DNA from: Candidatus Aenigmatarchaeota archaeon
GTDB taxonomy: Archaea; Aenigmatarchaeota; Aenigmatarchaeia; GW2011-AR5; JACRMX01
Length of the DNA: 43,692 nucleotides
Direction: 5' to 3'
Assembly: GCA_018304635.1 (NCBI GenBank)
Contig: JAGVVW010000001.1
Location: forward strand, 1-43,692
The position numbers and the translations under genes were made by a program. The notes under the pieces are model-generated. The model was not told the DNA's origin and searched no databases. It worked only from the letters and a program-made list of their open reading frames with translations. The first letter of the stretch is position 1; every line of letters starts with the position of its first letter. Positions 9,144 to 18,825 of the stretch are shown here, piece by piece.

Positions 9144-10028
9144 CTACTTCTTCTCACGTGATTTTTCACGATTCTTTTGCTTTTCAATTTCGCTTAAAGC
9201 TACAAGAGAAACTGATTCAAGATTTCCCATTATGTTTGCTGCTGATGACGGCACGATGATGAATGTTCCTTTTTCCTTTGTTGCTTCGTATAATAAATTC
9301 AGGCCCCGGAGATGAATCGGATCTGTGCCATAGATTTTTGCAGCGTCTTTGAATTTCTGGGCTGTCTGAACTTCTGAATCAGCTAAAATTATTCTTGCCT
9401 GACGCTCGCGCTCTGCCTGTGCATTCCGTGACATTGCATCCTGGAGGTCTTTAGGTATTCTTATTTCTCTTATCTCTACATTCTGGACATCCACACCCCA
9501 TGGTGCTGTCTTGTCATCTATGCTGCTTTTTAATTTTTTGTCAATTGTTTCGCGGTCGCTTAACATGTCTGAAAGCATGGTTTTTCCTATGATGTCTCTA
9601 AGGGTTGTCTGGGCAACAGAATTCACAGCATCTCTATAATCCTGCACATCAATAGCTGCTTTCTGTGCATCTTCAACCTTCCAGAATAAAACGCCGTCAA
9701 CATCTACAGGAACATTATCATTTGTAAGAGTTTCTTCAGCTGTGAATGTAGATGTTATTATTCTCATATCAACGACTTCAGGAATTGTATTTATTACTGG
9801 AATTACAAAAAACAAACCAGGACCCCTAATTCCCTGGAATTTACCAAGCCGCAGAATAACTGCCTTCTCCCACTGATTTGCAATCCGGGCAGAGGATGCA
9901 AGAATTATTGAAAGAATGATACCTGCAGCTAAAATTATGTAATTTTCTGTAAAATAGAATGCTGTAAGCGTAGCTAATAACCCGACGAGAAATATCAGAC
10001 CTGATACAGCATTTATGTTGTTTGCCAT
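9144..10028 (-). CDS. SPFH/Band 7 (stomatin-like) membrane protein
   Basis: EKAVILRLGKFQGIRGPGLFFVIPVI; start chosen at internal Met (MANNINAV...); ORF track extends to 10187. Confidence 0.93.
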   Translation of the reverse strand: MANNINAVSGLIFLVGLLATLTAFYFTENYIILAAGIILSIILASSARIANQWEKAVILRLGKFQGIRGPGLFFVIPVINTIPEVVDMRIITSTFTAEETLTNDNVPVDVDGVLFWKVEDAQKAAIDVQDYRDAVNSVAQTTLRDIIGKTMLSDMLSDRETIDKKLKSSIDDKTAPWGVDVQNVEIREIRIPKDLQDAMSRNAQAERERQARIILADSEVQTAQKFKDAAKIYGTDPIHLRGLNLLYEATKEKGTFIIVPSSAANIMGNLESVSLVALSEIEKQKNREKSREKK

Positions 10029-10150
10029 TGAAAACACCCGTGAATATATTACACGTAATGGTTTTAAAAACAAAAAATATCTGCCTGTAAAACAGTGCGG
10101 AATTAAAGATTTAAATCCGTTGCTATCTAATTTTATATGTGGTGTTATAA

Positions 10151-10336
10151 ATGGTTTTAATTGAAGAAAATGGAAAGCATATGACAACTTTTATTACTAT
10201 ATCAAATGATGAGTATGAAAGCATGAAAAGAACGCTTGATATACTGAATGATGAGGAACTAATGAGCCAAATTAATCAGTCCAGACATGCTAAAAGCAGG
10301 TCCTGGAAGGATGTTAAAAAAGAATTAGGGCTTTAG
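10151..10336 (+). CDS. RelB-like antitoxin
   Basis: Short DNA-binding-like N-terminus (TTFITISNDEYESMKRTLDIL) and acidic/basic tail SWKDVKKELGL. Confidence 0.6.
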   Translation: MVLIEENGKHMTTFITISNDEYESMKRTLDILNDEELMSQINQSRHAKSRSWKDVKKELGL

Positions 10337-10596
10337 AAATCATCCTTATGCTTGATCGCTTCTATAGAGATTTTCTTTGAATTTTCATCAATTGTGTAAA
10401 CTATGCGAAAACTTTTTTCAAAGTAAATTTCCCAGTAGCCAGCAAGAACGCTTCTCAAAGGCTTGCCGAATGCCTGTGGATTTGTTGCCAACTTGTCTAT
10501 GCGCTTTGCAAATCTGCGTTGTAATTCCTTATCAAAACTTTTGAGTTTCTTTATCGCTGGATCTTTAATGTAAATATTATATATCATTTCAAACAC
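10333..10596 (-). CDS. RelE/ParE-superfamily toxin (GTG start)
   Basis: YNIYIKDPAIKKLKSFDKELQRRFAKRIDKLATNPQAFGKPLRSVLAGYWEIYFEKSFRIVYTID. Confidence 0.85.
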   Translation of the reverse strand: MFEMIYNIYIKDPAIKKLKSFDKELQRRFAKRIDKLATNPQAFGKPLRSVLAGYWEIYFEKSFRIVYTIDENSKKISIEAIKHKDDF

Positions 10597-10705
10597 TACC
10601 CTTTACGTACTTCCATTTTTTACCTTCCGCTCGGTTCTTGAGCCACATTTTCCAGTCAGGCTTTTTCATTTTAAACACATCTCTGTGTTTGAGAGAGGTG
10701 CTCAT
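10589..10705 (-). CDS. 38-aa basic small protein between MNT and RelE genes
   Basis: Hand translation MSTSLKHRDVFKMKKPDWKMWLKNRAEGKKWKYVKGSV*; starts 3 nt after MNT stop and overlaps RelE start. Confidence 0.55.
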   Translation of the reverse strand: MSTSLKHRDVFKMKKPDWKMWLKNRAEGKKWKYVKGSV

Positions 10706-10707
10706 AA

Positions 10708-11292
10708 TTATGCAGGCACTTCATTTTCAAGCTCTCTCCAATACTCTACACCTATAACAATTATTTTATTTTCCTTTAATTCCTTCATAAAGGCATCTTT
10801 TTCATCAAAAAATTTCTTCCTGAAGTTATTCCATGAAAGGTAAACAGGCTCTATGCTAATACCATGTCTGCTGCTTACTAATTTCGCTTTTTTTTCTAAT
10901 TCATCATTCAATTTATTAAAAACAAAAATAACATCAAGGTCGCTCGTTTTTGTGAATGTGCCTTTCGCATATGAGCCGAAAATTATTACTATAATGGGTT
11001 TGTTCTCAAGTAAAGAAATTATATCAAAAACTGCATCACCAATAACTTTTGGAAGACTTTTCAGGCGAATGGATTCTATCTGATAGAGATATGATGTCAG
11101 ATTTCTATTTTTCCTGTTTATATAGAGCTTGAGATTTCTACCCTCATATTTTTTAGTAATAAGACCTTCCTTAAGCAATTTATCGACATGATTCTTCACA
11201 GCAGGTATACTTAACTTGAGCTTTCTTGACAGTTCGCGTATATGTATACCTTCGTTTACATATATCACTAAAAGAATATCGATCATTTCCAT
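10708..11292 (-). CDS. wHTH-fused nucleotidyltransferase (MNT family)
   Basis: HIRELSRKLKLSIPAVKNHVDKLLKEGLI wHTH; GSYAKGTFTKTSDLDVIFVF NTase motif. Confidence 0.85.
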   Translation of the reverse strand: MEMIDILLVIYVNEGIHIRELSRKLKLSIPAVKNHVDKLLKEGLITKKYEGRNLKLYINRKNRNLTSYLYQIESIRLKSLPKVIGDAVFDIISLLENKPIIVIIFGSYAKGTFTKTSDLDVIFVFNKLNDELEKKAKLVSSRHGISIEPVYLSWNNFRKKFFDEKDAFMKELKENKIIVIGVEYWRELENEVPA

Positions 11293-11378
11293 GATATATT
11301 CTATATATCATATGATATAAAAAGGTTATCGATTCATGTTGATTTCACTTTAAACACAATACACAATAAGCAACTTCA

Positions 11379-11528
11379 TCTGATGATCCTTTTCTGCTGA
11401 GAGCTCCATTCTTTATTAGGCACAGTTTTCATCCATTCAGCATACTGCTCAATAAATTTAAGCCGCTCTTCAAAGTTTCTTTGTTTCTGTTTTTTGAGTT
11501 CATCAAAATCTATATTATGAATTTTCAT
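11379..11528 (-). CDS. 49-aa small protein translationally coupled to nucleotidyltransferase
   Basis: Hand translation MKIHNIDFDELKKQKQRNFEERLKFIEQYAEWMKTVPNKEWSSQQKRIIR*; ATGA overlap with upstream gene. Confidence 0.6.
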
Positions 11529-12124
11529 AACAAATACCTTCTGAATATTCCAGATACCTTAAGTTTCTTATTGAATACACGCAGAGACTCTATATCCAGA
11601 TTATTCCTGAAAACTATATAAAGATGCTTTGCATCTTCTATATCTTTTTCACTCCCAAGGTAAAGCTTGAATGCTATCTGAAGTTCCAGTGGAGAAATAT
11701 AGAGTTCGTTTTTATTGACTATTACTTTTATTTTATCGTTAAGGGATATTTCTCCAAAAATACCCTTAGGAAATGAAAGCTCCATGTTCGGTATAACACT
11801 TCCCTTATTTGAAAATCTGATAGCATAGTTATTTTTCAGATAATTGGAATAAGCATACTTTGCGTTTTGTGCGTTCAGGCAATAAAAATTCACAGAAAGA
11901 TTATTCCAGAGGCTTTCGAATTTTTTGAACCCAATATCCTCGATAAATATATCAACATCTTCTGAAGACCTGCTTCTTCCGAAAAGAATTGATATATAAC
12001 CTGCAATTAATACATATTTTATTTTTGATTTGTTCAGTACAGATGTGAAATCTATTACAAATTTGTCAAGAAGGTTAAGCTCTTTTTCAAACTCTATTAC
12101 TGACTTGCTATACTTTATCTGCAT
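11525..12124 (-). CDS. nucleotidyltransferase fold protein (AbiEii-like)
   Basis: KYVLIAGYISILFGRSRSSEDVDIFIEDIGF. Confidence 0.75.
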   Translation of the reverse strand: MQIKYSKSVIEFEKELNLLDKFVIDFTSVLNKSKIKYVLIAGYISILFGRSRSSEDVDIFIEDIGFKKFESLWNNLSVNFYCLNAQNAKYAYSNYLKNNYAIRFSNKGSVIPNMELSFPKGIFGEISLNDKIKVIVNKNELYISPLELQIAFKLYLGSEKDIEDAKHLYIVFRNNLDIESLRVFNKKLKVSGIFRRYLL

Positions 12125-12279
12125 ATGATTATAATTGTATAGCTTATTTTTTATATATACGTAATTATTATATCGTAGAAGTGTAGCCTGGATGAATAGT
12201 TTTTTAAACTTTTTACTATAGAAAGTATATATTTTTATATACTTTGTATGTATGAAGGTTTAAGATAGATAGAGACACT

Positions 12280-12846
12280 CTATTCCTCAAATTTCTGCAC
12301 CACATAAATCCATATTCTTGTTTCCTTTTCATTCAGGACAGAAACAGGCAGGTCTGCTTTGGCACATAAATGCTTCAGAAACTCCTTTTTGTCAGGTAGG
12401 TCTTTCCAGACCTGAGGAAGAAAAGTTGCACTGTGATCATGATAACTTATTATTACTCCGTGCTTTCCGGGAATTATTTTTTCAATATTCGAAGCTTCTG
12501 GTTGAGTAAGCACTGAAATTTCTACATGAATATGACCAAAATCTTTTTTTATCAATGGCGGGAATCTTGGATCATGGAATGCTGCATTGACTGCGTTTGA
12601 AATTACATCACGACACAAAGGCTGATGAGCTTTGAGACTGCCAATGCAGCCGCGCAATGAACCATTTATAGTAAGCGTCACAAAACTTGCACCATTTTCC
12701 AATAACTTTTTTGGAATTTCTGTTTCAGAAATTGAAATTTTTAATAAATCATGTATATTCATGTAGTATAATATGCTTTTCCGTGCTAATTCAACCAGAT
12801 ATTTTCCATTTTCTTCAGTTAAATTAGTAGAAACCATAACAACCAT
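12280..12846 (-). CDS. AMMECR1 domain protein (AmmeMemoRadiSam system protein A)
   Basis: GASFVTLTINGSLRGCIGSLKAHQPLCRDVISNAVNAAFHDPRFPPL. Confidence 0.95.
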   Translation of the reverse strand: MVVMVSTNLTEENGKYLVELARKSILYYMNIHDLLKISISETEIPKKLLENGASFVTLTINGSLRGCIGSLKAHQPLCRDVISNAVNAAFHDPRFPPLIKKDFGHIHVEISVLTQPEASNIEKIIPGKHGVIISYHDHSATFLPQVWKDLPDKKEFLKHLCAKADLPVSVLNEKETRIWIYVVQKFEE

Positions 12847-13618
12847 ATCCTACAACACTTTTCTTATCGCCGGCAGTGTCTCCTGATGTAGCGTAACCAA
12901 GCATCTCTCCTTTCCAGCTGTGTATTCTTGCAAGATGCATGCAGCTGAGCACTCCTGTTTTGCCGCAGGCTTCAACCCCTGCTTCAACATTTTTAATATC
13001 AAGGCTGGGGATTGCGTTGTTTGCTATTGCATCAATTTTTCGTGCTTCGTCATAAGAATGGTAATGGCTTAGATCTGTGCTTATAACCAACATATCTTTT
13101 TCTGAAATGTATTTATCCAACTCTTTGGCAAGTTTTTCAGGATTTATATGTCCTGTTAATATTGGTACAATTTTTGCTCGTGGTAACACCGCTTGAATGA
13201 AAGGAACTTGAACCTCAATTGAATGTTCTTTTTTATGAGGCTGATCCAAAAACCTAATGATATCTGAAATCGGTGAAATATAATTTTTATTTACAGCTAT
13301 AGTTCCTGATGGAGTTTCCCATGCATCTGCAGAACTCATTACGCATCCGTCAAATTCAGCATGATGACTTGGACCAATAATAATAACGTTTTGTATGCCT
13401 GATACATATTTTGAAATAATCTTATAGCCAATTGCAGCTATCTGGCCGGAATATACGTAACCTGCATGCGGTATTATGATCGCCTTTGGCTTTTCTTTTA
13501 CGCTACATTTTGCATCTTCCAGAAATCTGTTTATTTGTTTCTCCAATACTTCTTTCTCGGCTGGATAGAACATTCCCGCCACTGCTGGTTTGCGAATCAA
13601 TACATCAACGTTTTTCAT
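12824..13618 (-). CDS. MEMO1 family protein (AmmeMemoRadiSam system protein B)
   Basis: RKPAVAGMFYPAE, IIPHAGYVYSGQIAA, GPSHH, STDLSHYHSYDEARK. Confidence 0.96.
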   Translation of the reverse strand: MKNVDVLIRKPAVAGMFYPAEKEVLEKQINRFLEDAKCSVKEKPKAIIIPHAGYVYSGQIAAIGYKIISKYVSGIQNVIIIGPSHHAEFDGCVMSSADAWETPSGTIAVNKNYISPISDIIRFLDQPHKKEHSIEVQVPFIQAVLPRAKIVPILTGHINPEKLAKELDKYISEKDMLVISTDLSHYHSYDEARKIDAIANNAIPSLDIKNVEAGVEACGKTGVLSCMHLARIHSWKGEMLGYATSGDTAGDKKSVVGYGCYGFY

Positions 13619-14258
13619 TTTTCATCGCCAGAAATTTTATAATTTCAATGAAGTTGGGTTCTCTGTATCCGTAGATAAAATGATCATCTGCTGTCATTTC
13701 AGCCAAGGTTAAAATACTTCCAAAAGGCTGGAATATTGCATTAAAACCTCCTCCGAAATGATTATAATCATCGGAGTCTTTTTTGCCATTAGGAGTTACC
13801 CATCCTGGTCCCGGATTCCATCTCTCATTCTCTGATATATTTCCTAAAATAGATGTTATGAATGGATACACTATTTTATTTTCATCTATAAAAGCCGCAG
13901 CAGAAATTATTTTCGCTGCCCTGTTTTCAGTTCCTCTTAACTCATCTATTAAACCAGTTCTTCCTTTCTCCTTCAAGTATTTATTAGAAAATAACCCCGG
14001 TTCGTTATTTAAGTTTTGTACTATCAATATAGAATCTTCTGTAACTAATGGAACTTTTATTTTTTCGAATAAAAATACAGCACCTTTAACAGCTATATCC
14101 AGTGCAGATATCCCATTTTCTTCATATTTAGGAATGTTAAAATTTTTGTATACTGATTTTACAACAAAACCCGAATTAAGCTTGTCACAAACATATTGAA
14201 ATTGTTGTATTTTCGCTTCATTTGATGTTGCAAACCATATAGTTTTTGAATTATTCAT
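13605..14258 (-). CDS. non-canonical purine NTP pyrophosphatase (RdgB/HAM1-like)
   Basis: WFATSNEAKIQQFQYV, VTEDSILIVQNLNNEPGLFS, FGGGFNAIFQP. Confidence 0.8.
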   Translation of the reverse strand: MNNSKTIWFATSNEAKIQQFQYVCDKLNSGFVVKSVYKNFNIPKYEENGISALDIAVKGAVFLFEKIKVPLVTEDSILIVQNLNNEPGLFSNKYLKEKGRTGLIDELRGTENRAAKIISAAAFIDENKIVYPFITSILGNISENERWNPGPGWVTPNGKKDSDDYNHFGGGFNAIFQPFGSILTLAEMTADDHFIYGYREPNFIEIIKFLAMKNEKR

Positions 14259-14311
14259 ATATAGTAAATGTTATTTAATTATAAATATTCCTGCCACTGC
14301 TGGTTTGCGAA

Positions 14312-15343
14312 TCATTGCCATACCCCGGGTATATCTATTCCACACTTGCCACACTTTCCGTTTAATAAATCAACATTGCGTGCAGTGTGCCAGGTGCGCT
14401 GAATCAAAAGATTTGAACATTTTTGGCAATATGTGTTCTGATATTCACTGCTGTGAACATTTCCTGTGTATACAAAATTCAGTCCCGCTTTCCTGCCGAT
14501 TTCATATGCTTTGTTCAGCTTTTGGATTGATGTAGAATCCCTGTCCTTCATTTTATAATCCGGATGGAATGCTGATATATGCCATGGAATATTTTTATCA
14601 ATAGATGCAACAAATCCTGCAATTTGTTCAAGCTCTTCCTTAGAATCATTCTCTCCGGGAATAACCAGCGTAGTGATTTCAACCCATACTCCGGCTTTAT
14701 GTAATTTTTTAATATTATCCAGAACAGGTTCAAGTCTTGCTTTGCAGACTTTTTTATAAAAATCCGGGTTGAAAGATTTCAGGTCTATATTTATTGCGTC
14801 TAAATGTCCGAATAATCTTTCTGTAGCTTCTTTAGACATATAGCCATTTGAAACAAAAACTGTCTTAATGTTTTTTTGATGTGCAAGCTTCATTATGTCA
14901 AAGGCATATTCGAAAAATATAGACGGTTCGTTGTAAGTGAATGCTATGCTCGGAATGTTGTGTTCTGTACAATAATCGATTATTTTTTCTGGCGGAAGGT
15001 CATGACCAATGTTTTTGGGTTTCCGATATTGGCTTATATCCCAGTTCTGGCAGAATTCGCAGCTAAAATTGCAGCCGAATGTGCCCAGAGAAAATATTTT
15101 TGTTCCGGGGAAAAAATGATAGAGAGGTTTTTTTTCTATGGGATCGGTGTTTACAGAACACGGCTTTCCATATACTAAAAGCCATAACTGGCCATTGATA
15201 TTTTTTCTGACACCACAGATACCGGTCTTTCCATTCAGAATGGTGCAATAATGCGAGCATGCAGTACATTGAACTTTCTTATCCGGCAAAACCCTGTACA
15301 AAACAGCTTTTTTTCCATGAATCGTTGATTTTGTTTTATGCAT
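14312..15343 (-). CDS. amrS: AmmeMemoRadiSam system radical SAM enzyme
   Basis: CxxxCxxC motif GCNFSCEFCQNWDIS; KNINGQLWLLVYGKPCSVNTDPIEKKPLYHFFPG. Confidence 0.95.
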   Translation of the reverse strand: MHKTKSTIHGKKAVLYRVLPDKKVQCTACSHYCTILNGKTGICGVRKNINGQLWLLVYGKPCSVNTDPIEKKPLYHFFPGTKIFSLGTFGCNFSCEFCQNWDISQYRKPKNIGHDLPPEKIIDYCTEHNIPSIAFTYNEPSIFFEYAFDIMKLAHQKNIKTVFVSNGYMSKEATERLFGHLDAINIDLKSFNPDFYKKVCKARLEPVLDNIKKLHKAGVWVEITTLVIPGENDSKEELEQIAGFVASIDKNIPWHISAFHPDYKMKDRDSTSIQKLNKAYEIGRKAGLNFVYTGNVHSSEYQNTYCQKCSNLLIQRTWHTARNVDLLNGKCGKCGIDIPGVWQ

Positions 15344-15372
15344 GATTATAATTCGTACAGAATCTTTTAAAG

Positions 15373-18045
15373 ATGAAACCTTTTATTTCTTCTCTGATGA
15401 ATTATTTTATGCTTAATGACAAAGAATTGAAGATTAAATACAAAAAAATCTTCTCTGATAAATATGCAGAATATTACCCTATAAAAATTCTGAAAAATTT
15501 AGGTATGGTCAGAAATCAATGTTCTAAATGCGGAAAATTTTTCTGGAATGTTAATGCCAAAAGAAAAATTTGCGGAGACTCAAATTGTGAAGGCGGGTAT
15601 TCTTTCATAGGCAATAGCCCTGCTAAGGTTAAAATGGATTATATTGACTCATGGATGAAATTTTCATCTCATATGAAGTCTTTGGGTTATACGCCAATTA
15701 AAAGATATCCTGTTGCTGCACGATGGAGAGATGATGTATTTTTTGTTCAGGCTTCTATTGACGATTTTATACCGTATGTTATAAATGGTACTGTTGAACC
15801 ACCAGCTAATCCTTTAGTAGTACCACAACTATGTTTGAGATTCAATGATATTGAAAATGTCGGTGTCACAGGCTCGCATAATGTCTTATTTACAATGATA
15901 GGCCAACATCAATTCAGAAAAAAGAATGAATACAGGATAGATGAATATATAGAACACCTATTATCATGGTTTATAAAAGGCATGAAACTCCCGATTGATG
16001 AATTGACAATACATGAAGATGCATGGGCTGGATCTGGTAATTTCGGGCCGTGTATGGAGTTTTTTTCCCGTGGACTAGAAATTGCGAATCAGGTTTATAT
16101 GCAATTTGAACAAACCGAAACAGGCTACAAAGATCTTGGATTGAAGGTTCTTGATATGGGAATGGGTCAGGAAAGATTAGCATGGTTTACAGGCAATAAA
16201 CTGACTGCATATGAATCGAGTTTCCCGATAGTCTGTAAAAAACTAAAAAACCAGGCTGGAATTGATGTAAAAGATTTTTCAAAGTTCATGCCGTATGCTG
16301 GAATGCTGAATATAGATGAAACTCCTGACGTTAACATTGAATGGGAAAAAATATCTGCTAAAATAGGGATAGATAAAAATGTCCTGAAAAATGAGCTAGT
16401 ACCACTAATGGCAATTTATGCAATAGCTGAGCATACACGTGCTTTGCTGGTTGCTATAACTGATGGTGTTTTGCCAAGCAATGTCGGCGGTGGATATAAC
16501 TTAAGAGTTATATTCAGAAGAGCACTGGGCTTTAATGAAAAATATAAATTCAATTTTGATTTTAAGGAAATAGCGAAATTGCATGCTGGGTATTTAATGC
16601 CGATTTTCCCTGAATTAAAAAACGGACTGGAAAGCTTCAATAAAATACTTGATATTGAAACTGACAGATTTTCAGAAAATAAAAAACGTGGTGCAACAAT
16701 TATTAAAAAATTAGAAGGCAAAAAAATCACTCCAGACAAGCTTACGGAACTTTATGAATCACATGGAATTACTCCTGAAACTTTACAGACAATGATAAAA
16801 ACCAAAATAAAAATTCCTGAAGATTTTTATTCCAATATTTCAACGAAGCATCTTAGAAAAAAACATAAATCCGAAGTTAGTGTAGGCAACATAAAAGATA
16901 CAGAGATTTTATACTATGATGATGTATCAGAGTTTTCTGCCACTGTCCTGAAGGTTATGAACGATATTGTTATTCTTGACAAATCCGGATTTTATCCGAC
17001 GTCAGGCGGACAGGAACATGATACAGGAACATTGAATAAAAATCTGGTATATAAAGTTGAGAAATCTGGGAATGTTGTGATTCACTATGTTTCAGATGCT
17101 GAAAAAATATTCAGAAAATGCATTAAGGTTAATGGAAAAATTGATATGGAAAGAAGGCATCAGTTGGCTATACATCATACAACAGCTCATCTGATAAATT
17201 CAGCTGCGAGAAAAATTTTAGGCCCTCATGTTTATCAGGCTGGAGCACATAAAGACGTAGAAAGAGCTCATCTGGATATAACGCATTATCAGGGGCTGAC
17301 AGAGGACCTTATCATGAAAATAGAAAATGAAGCAAATGCTATAGCTAGAAAAAACATTAAGGTTGAAAAATTTCTCATGAAAAGATCTGAAGCTGAGAAA
17401 ATTTTTGGTATGAATATATATCAAGGCGGAGCTATTCCGGGAAATAATCTTCGCATTATCAGGATAGGTGGTTATGATGTAGAAGCCTGCAGCGGCATTC
17501 ATGTGGATGAAACCAAAGCTGTTGGCAAAATTTACATTACATCAACTGAAAGAATACAGGATGGGATTGTAAGAATAAATTATGTTTCAGGCAAAACTGG
17601 ATTGCAATATATTGAAAAACAAAGACAGGTATTAGAAGAATGTTCAGATATACTCAGCATCAGCATGAATAAGGTTTTTGATTCGTCCCTAAAATTATAC
17701 GAAAAATGGAAAAAAATTAAGAAGGAAATGAAACATGAAATAAAACAAATGCCAGTAACTACTGGAAAAAGAATTGTACAGGATGTTGGTATTGCCAGTT
17801 TCAATCAGCTAAAGGAAATCGCCAGGAATTCGGGCAAAGAATTTATTATCCTGTTTGGACACGAAAATGATAAAATAAATATTTTCGCTGCTTCAAGCTG
17901 TGAACTGGATGCAGGGAAAATTTTAAAGGAAATGTGTGAAATTATGAATGGGAAAGGCGGGGGAACAAAAATAGTTGCACAGGGATTCGGAAAAAATAAT
18001 CTAAATAAAGCCATGGAAAAAGCGAAATTAATGATGAAGAATTAA
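15373..18045 (+). CDS. alaS: alanyl-tRNA synthetase (archaeal type)
   Basis: RFNDIENVGVTGSHNVLFTMIGQH, HHTTAHLINSAARKILG, GGYDVEACSGIHVDETKAVG. Confidence 0.97.
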   Translation: MKPFISSLMNYFMLNDKELKIKYKKIFSDKYAEYYPIKILKNLGMVRNQCSKCGKFFWNVNAKRKICGDSNCEGGYSFIGNSPAKVKMDYIDSWMKFSSHMKSLGYTPIKRYPVAARWRDDVFFVQASIDDFIPYVINGTVEPPANPLVVPQLCLRFNDIENVGVTGSHNVLFTMIGQHQFRKKNEYRIDEYIEHLLSWFIKGMKLPIDELTIHEDAWAGSGNFGPCMEFFSRGLEIANQVYMQFEQTETGYKDLGLKVLDMGMGQERLAWFTGNKLTAYESSFPIVCKKLKNQAGIDVKDFSKFMPYAGMLNIDETPDVNIEWEKISAKIGIDKNVLKNELVPLMAIYAIAEHTRALLVAITDGVLPSNVGGGYNLRVIFRRALGFNEKYKFNFDFKEIAKLHAGYLMPIFPELKNGLESFNKILDIETDRFSENKKRGATIIKKLEGKKITPDKLTELYESHGITPETLQTMIKTKIKIPEDFYSNISTKHLRKKHKSEVSVGNIKDTEILYYDDVSEFSATVLKVMNDIVILDKSGFYPTSGGQEHDTGTLNKNLVYKVEKSGNVVIHYVSDAEKIFRKCIKVNGKIDMERRHQLAIHHTTAHLINSAARKILGPHVYQAGAHKDVERAHLDITHYQGLTEDLIMKIENEANAIARKNIKVEKFLMKRSEAEKIFGMNIYQGGAIPGNNLRIIRIGGYDVEACSGIHVDETKAVGKIYITSTERIQDGIVRINYVSGKTGLQYIEKQRQVLEECSDILSISMNKVFDSSLKLYEKWKKIKKEMKHEIKQMPVTTGKRIVQDVGIASFNQLKEIARNSGKEFIILFGHENDKINIFAASSCELDAGKILKEMCEIMNGKGGGTKIVAQGFGKNNLNKAMEKAKLMMKN

Positions 18046-18133
18046 TTACAGAAACGGTAAATTTTATAGGGGGAAGTGGTGGATAAAAAATTTTCAGACT
18101 TTCCATCCAAAATTGAATTTTATGGTGATAACT

Positions 18134-18265
18134 ATGCTAAATGCGGATGATAAAATCCGGGATGAACTAAGAAAAACAGCTAAATTATTCAGTGTTCCTG
18201 TTGATCAGCTACCGTCAACTATCAGACGATTCCGAAAAGAGGTTGAATCCTATGAAAAGAAGTGA
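18134..18265 (+). CDS. 43-aa ORF resembling the archaeal AlaRS linker helices
   Basis: Hand translation MLNADDKIRDELRKTAKLFSVPVDQLPSTIRRFRKEVESYEKK*; 14-nt overlap with next gene. Confidence 0.5.
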   Translation: MLNADDKIRDELRKTAKLFSVPVDQLPSTIRRFRKEVESYEKK

Positions 18266-18764
18266 AAAAAATAAACTAATGGTTCTGCTGATGATATTTA
18301 TTTTATTTGGCTCGACAATTGCTTTTAGCGCTATAGGTTATTTCAATGAAAAACCCGAACAAAGTAAACCGCTGGAAATAAAATATTCAACCGATGGGCT
18401 ACTTTCGGAAGACGAGAAAAATCTATATCTTCAGCGGGGATTTACAGTATCTGAGCTGCATTACGATGGAATGTGCTGCGATGACCTGATATTTTTTATA
18501 GAAAATGATGATACTATGAAAGCTCAGGGACAAAGGCAGATAATTCTGCAGAAAATCATTAAATCAAATTCAACGAAGACATTTTTAATTGTGGAAAGTG
18601 TATATGGCTATGTGGAAAAAAATGTTTCGTCAATACGGGATATATTCCATACTTACTGCAAAGTTTTAGTTATGCCACCAAATGAGTGTGGAGTTCCTGA
18701 AATAAACTGGACTGGAAATACAGCTGATAATAAGATAGTGGAAAATATGAGCAAATGGCAGTAA
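18252..18764 (+). CDS. membrane-anchored hypothetical protein
   Basis: N-terminal TM segment, Cys-containing extracellular portion. Confidence 0.6.
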   Translation: MKRSEKNKLMVLLMIFILFGSTIAFSAIGYFNEKPEQSKPLEIKYSTDGLLSEDEKNLYLQRGFTVSELHYDGMCCDDLIFFIENDDTMKAQGQRQIILQKIIKSNSTKTFLIVESVYGYVEKNVSSIRDIFHTYCKVLVMPPNECGVPEINWTGNTADNKIVENMSKWQ

Positions 18765-18825
18765 TTTTGTCCGAAAATTAATGTTTCCTATTATATAATA
18801 GTTTCGATGATAATAACATATATAC

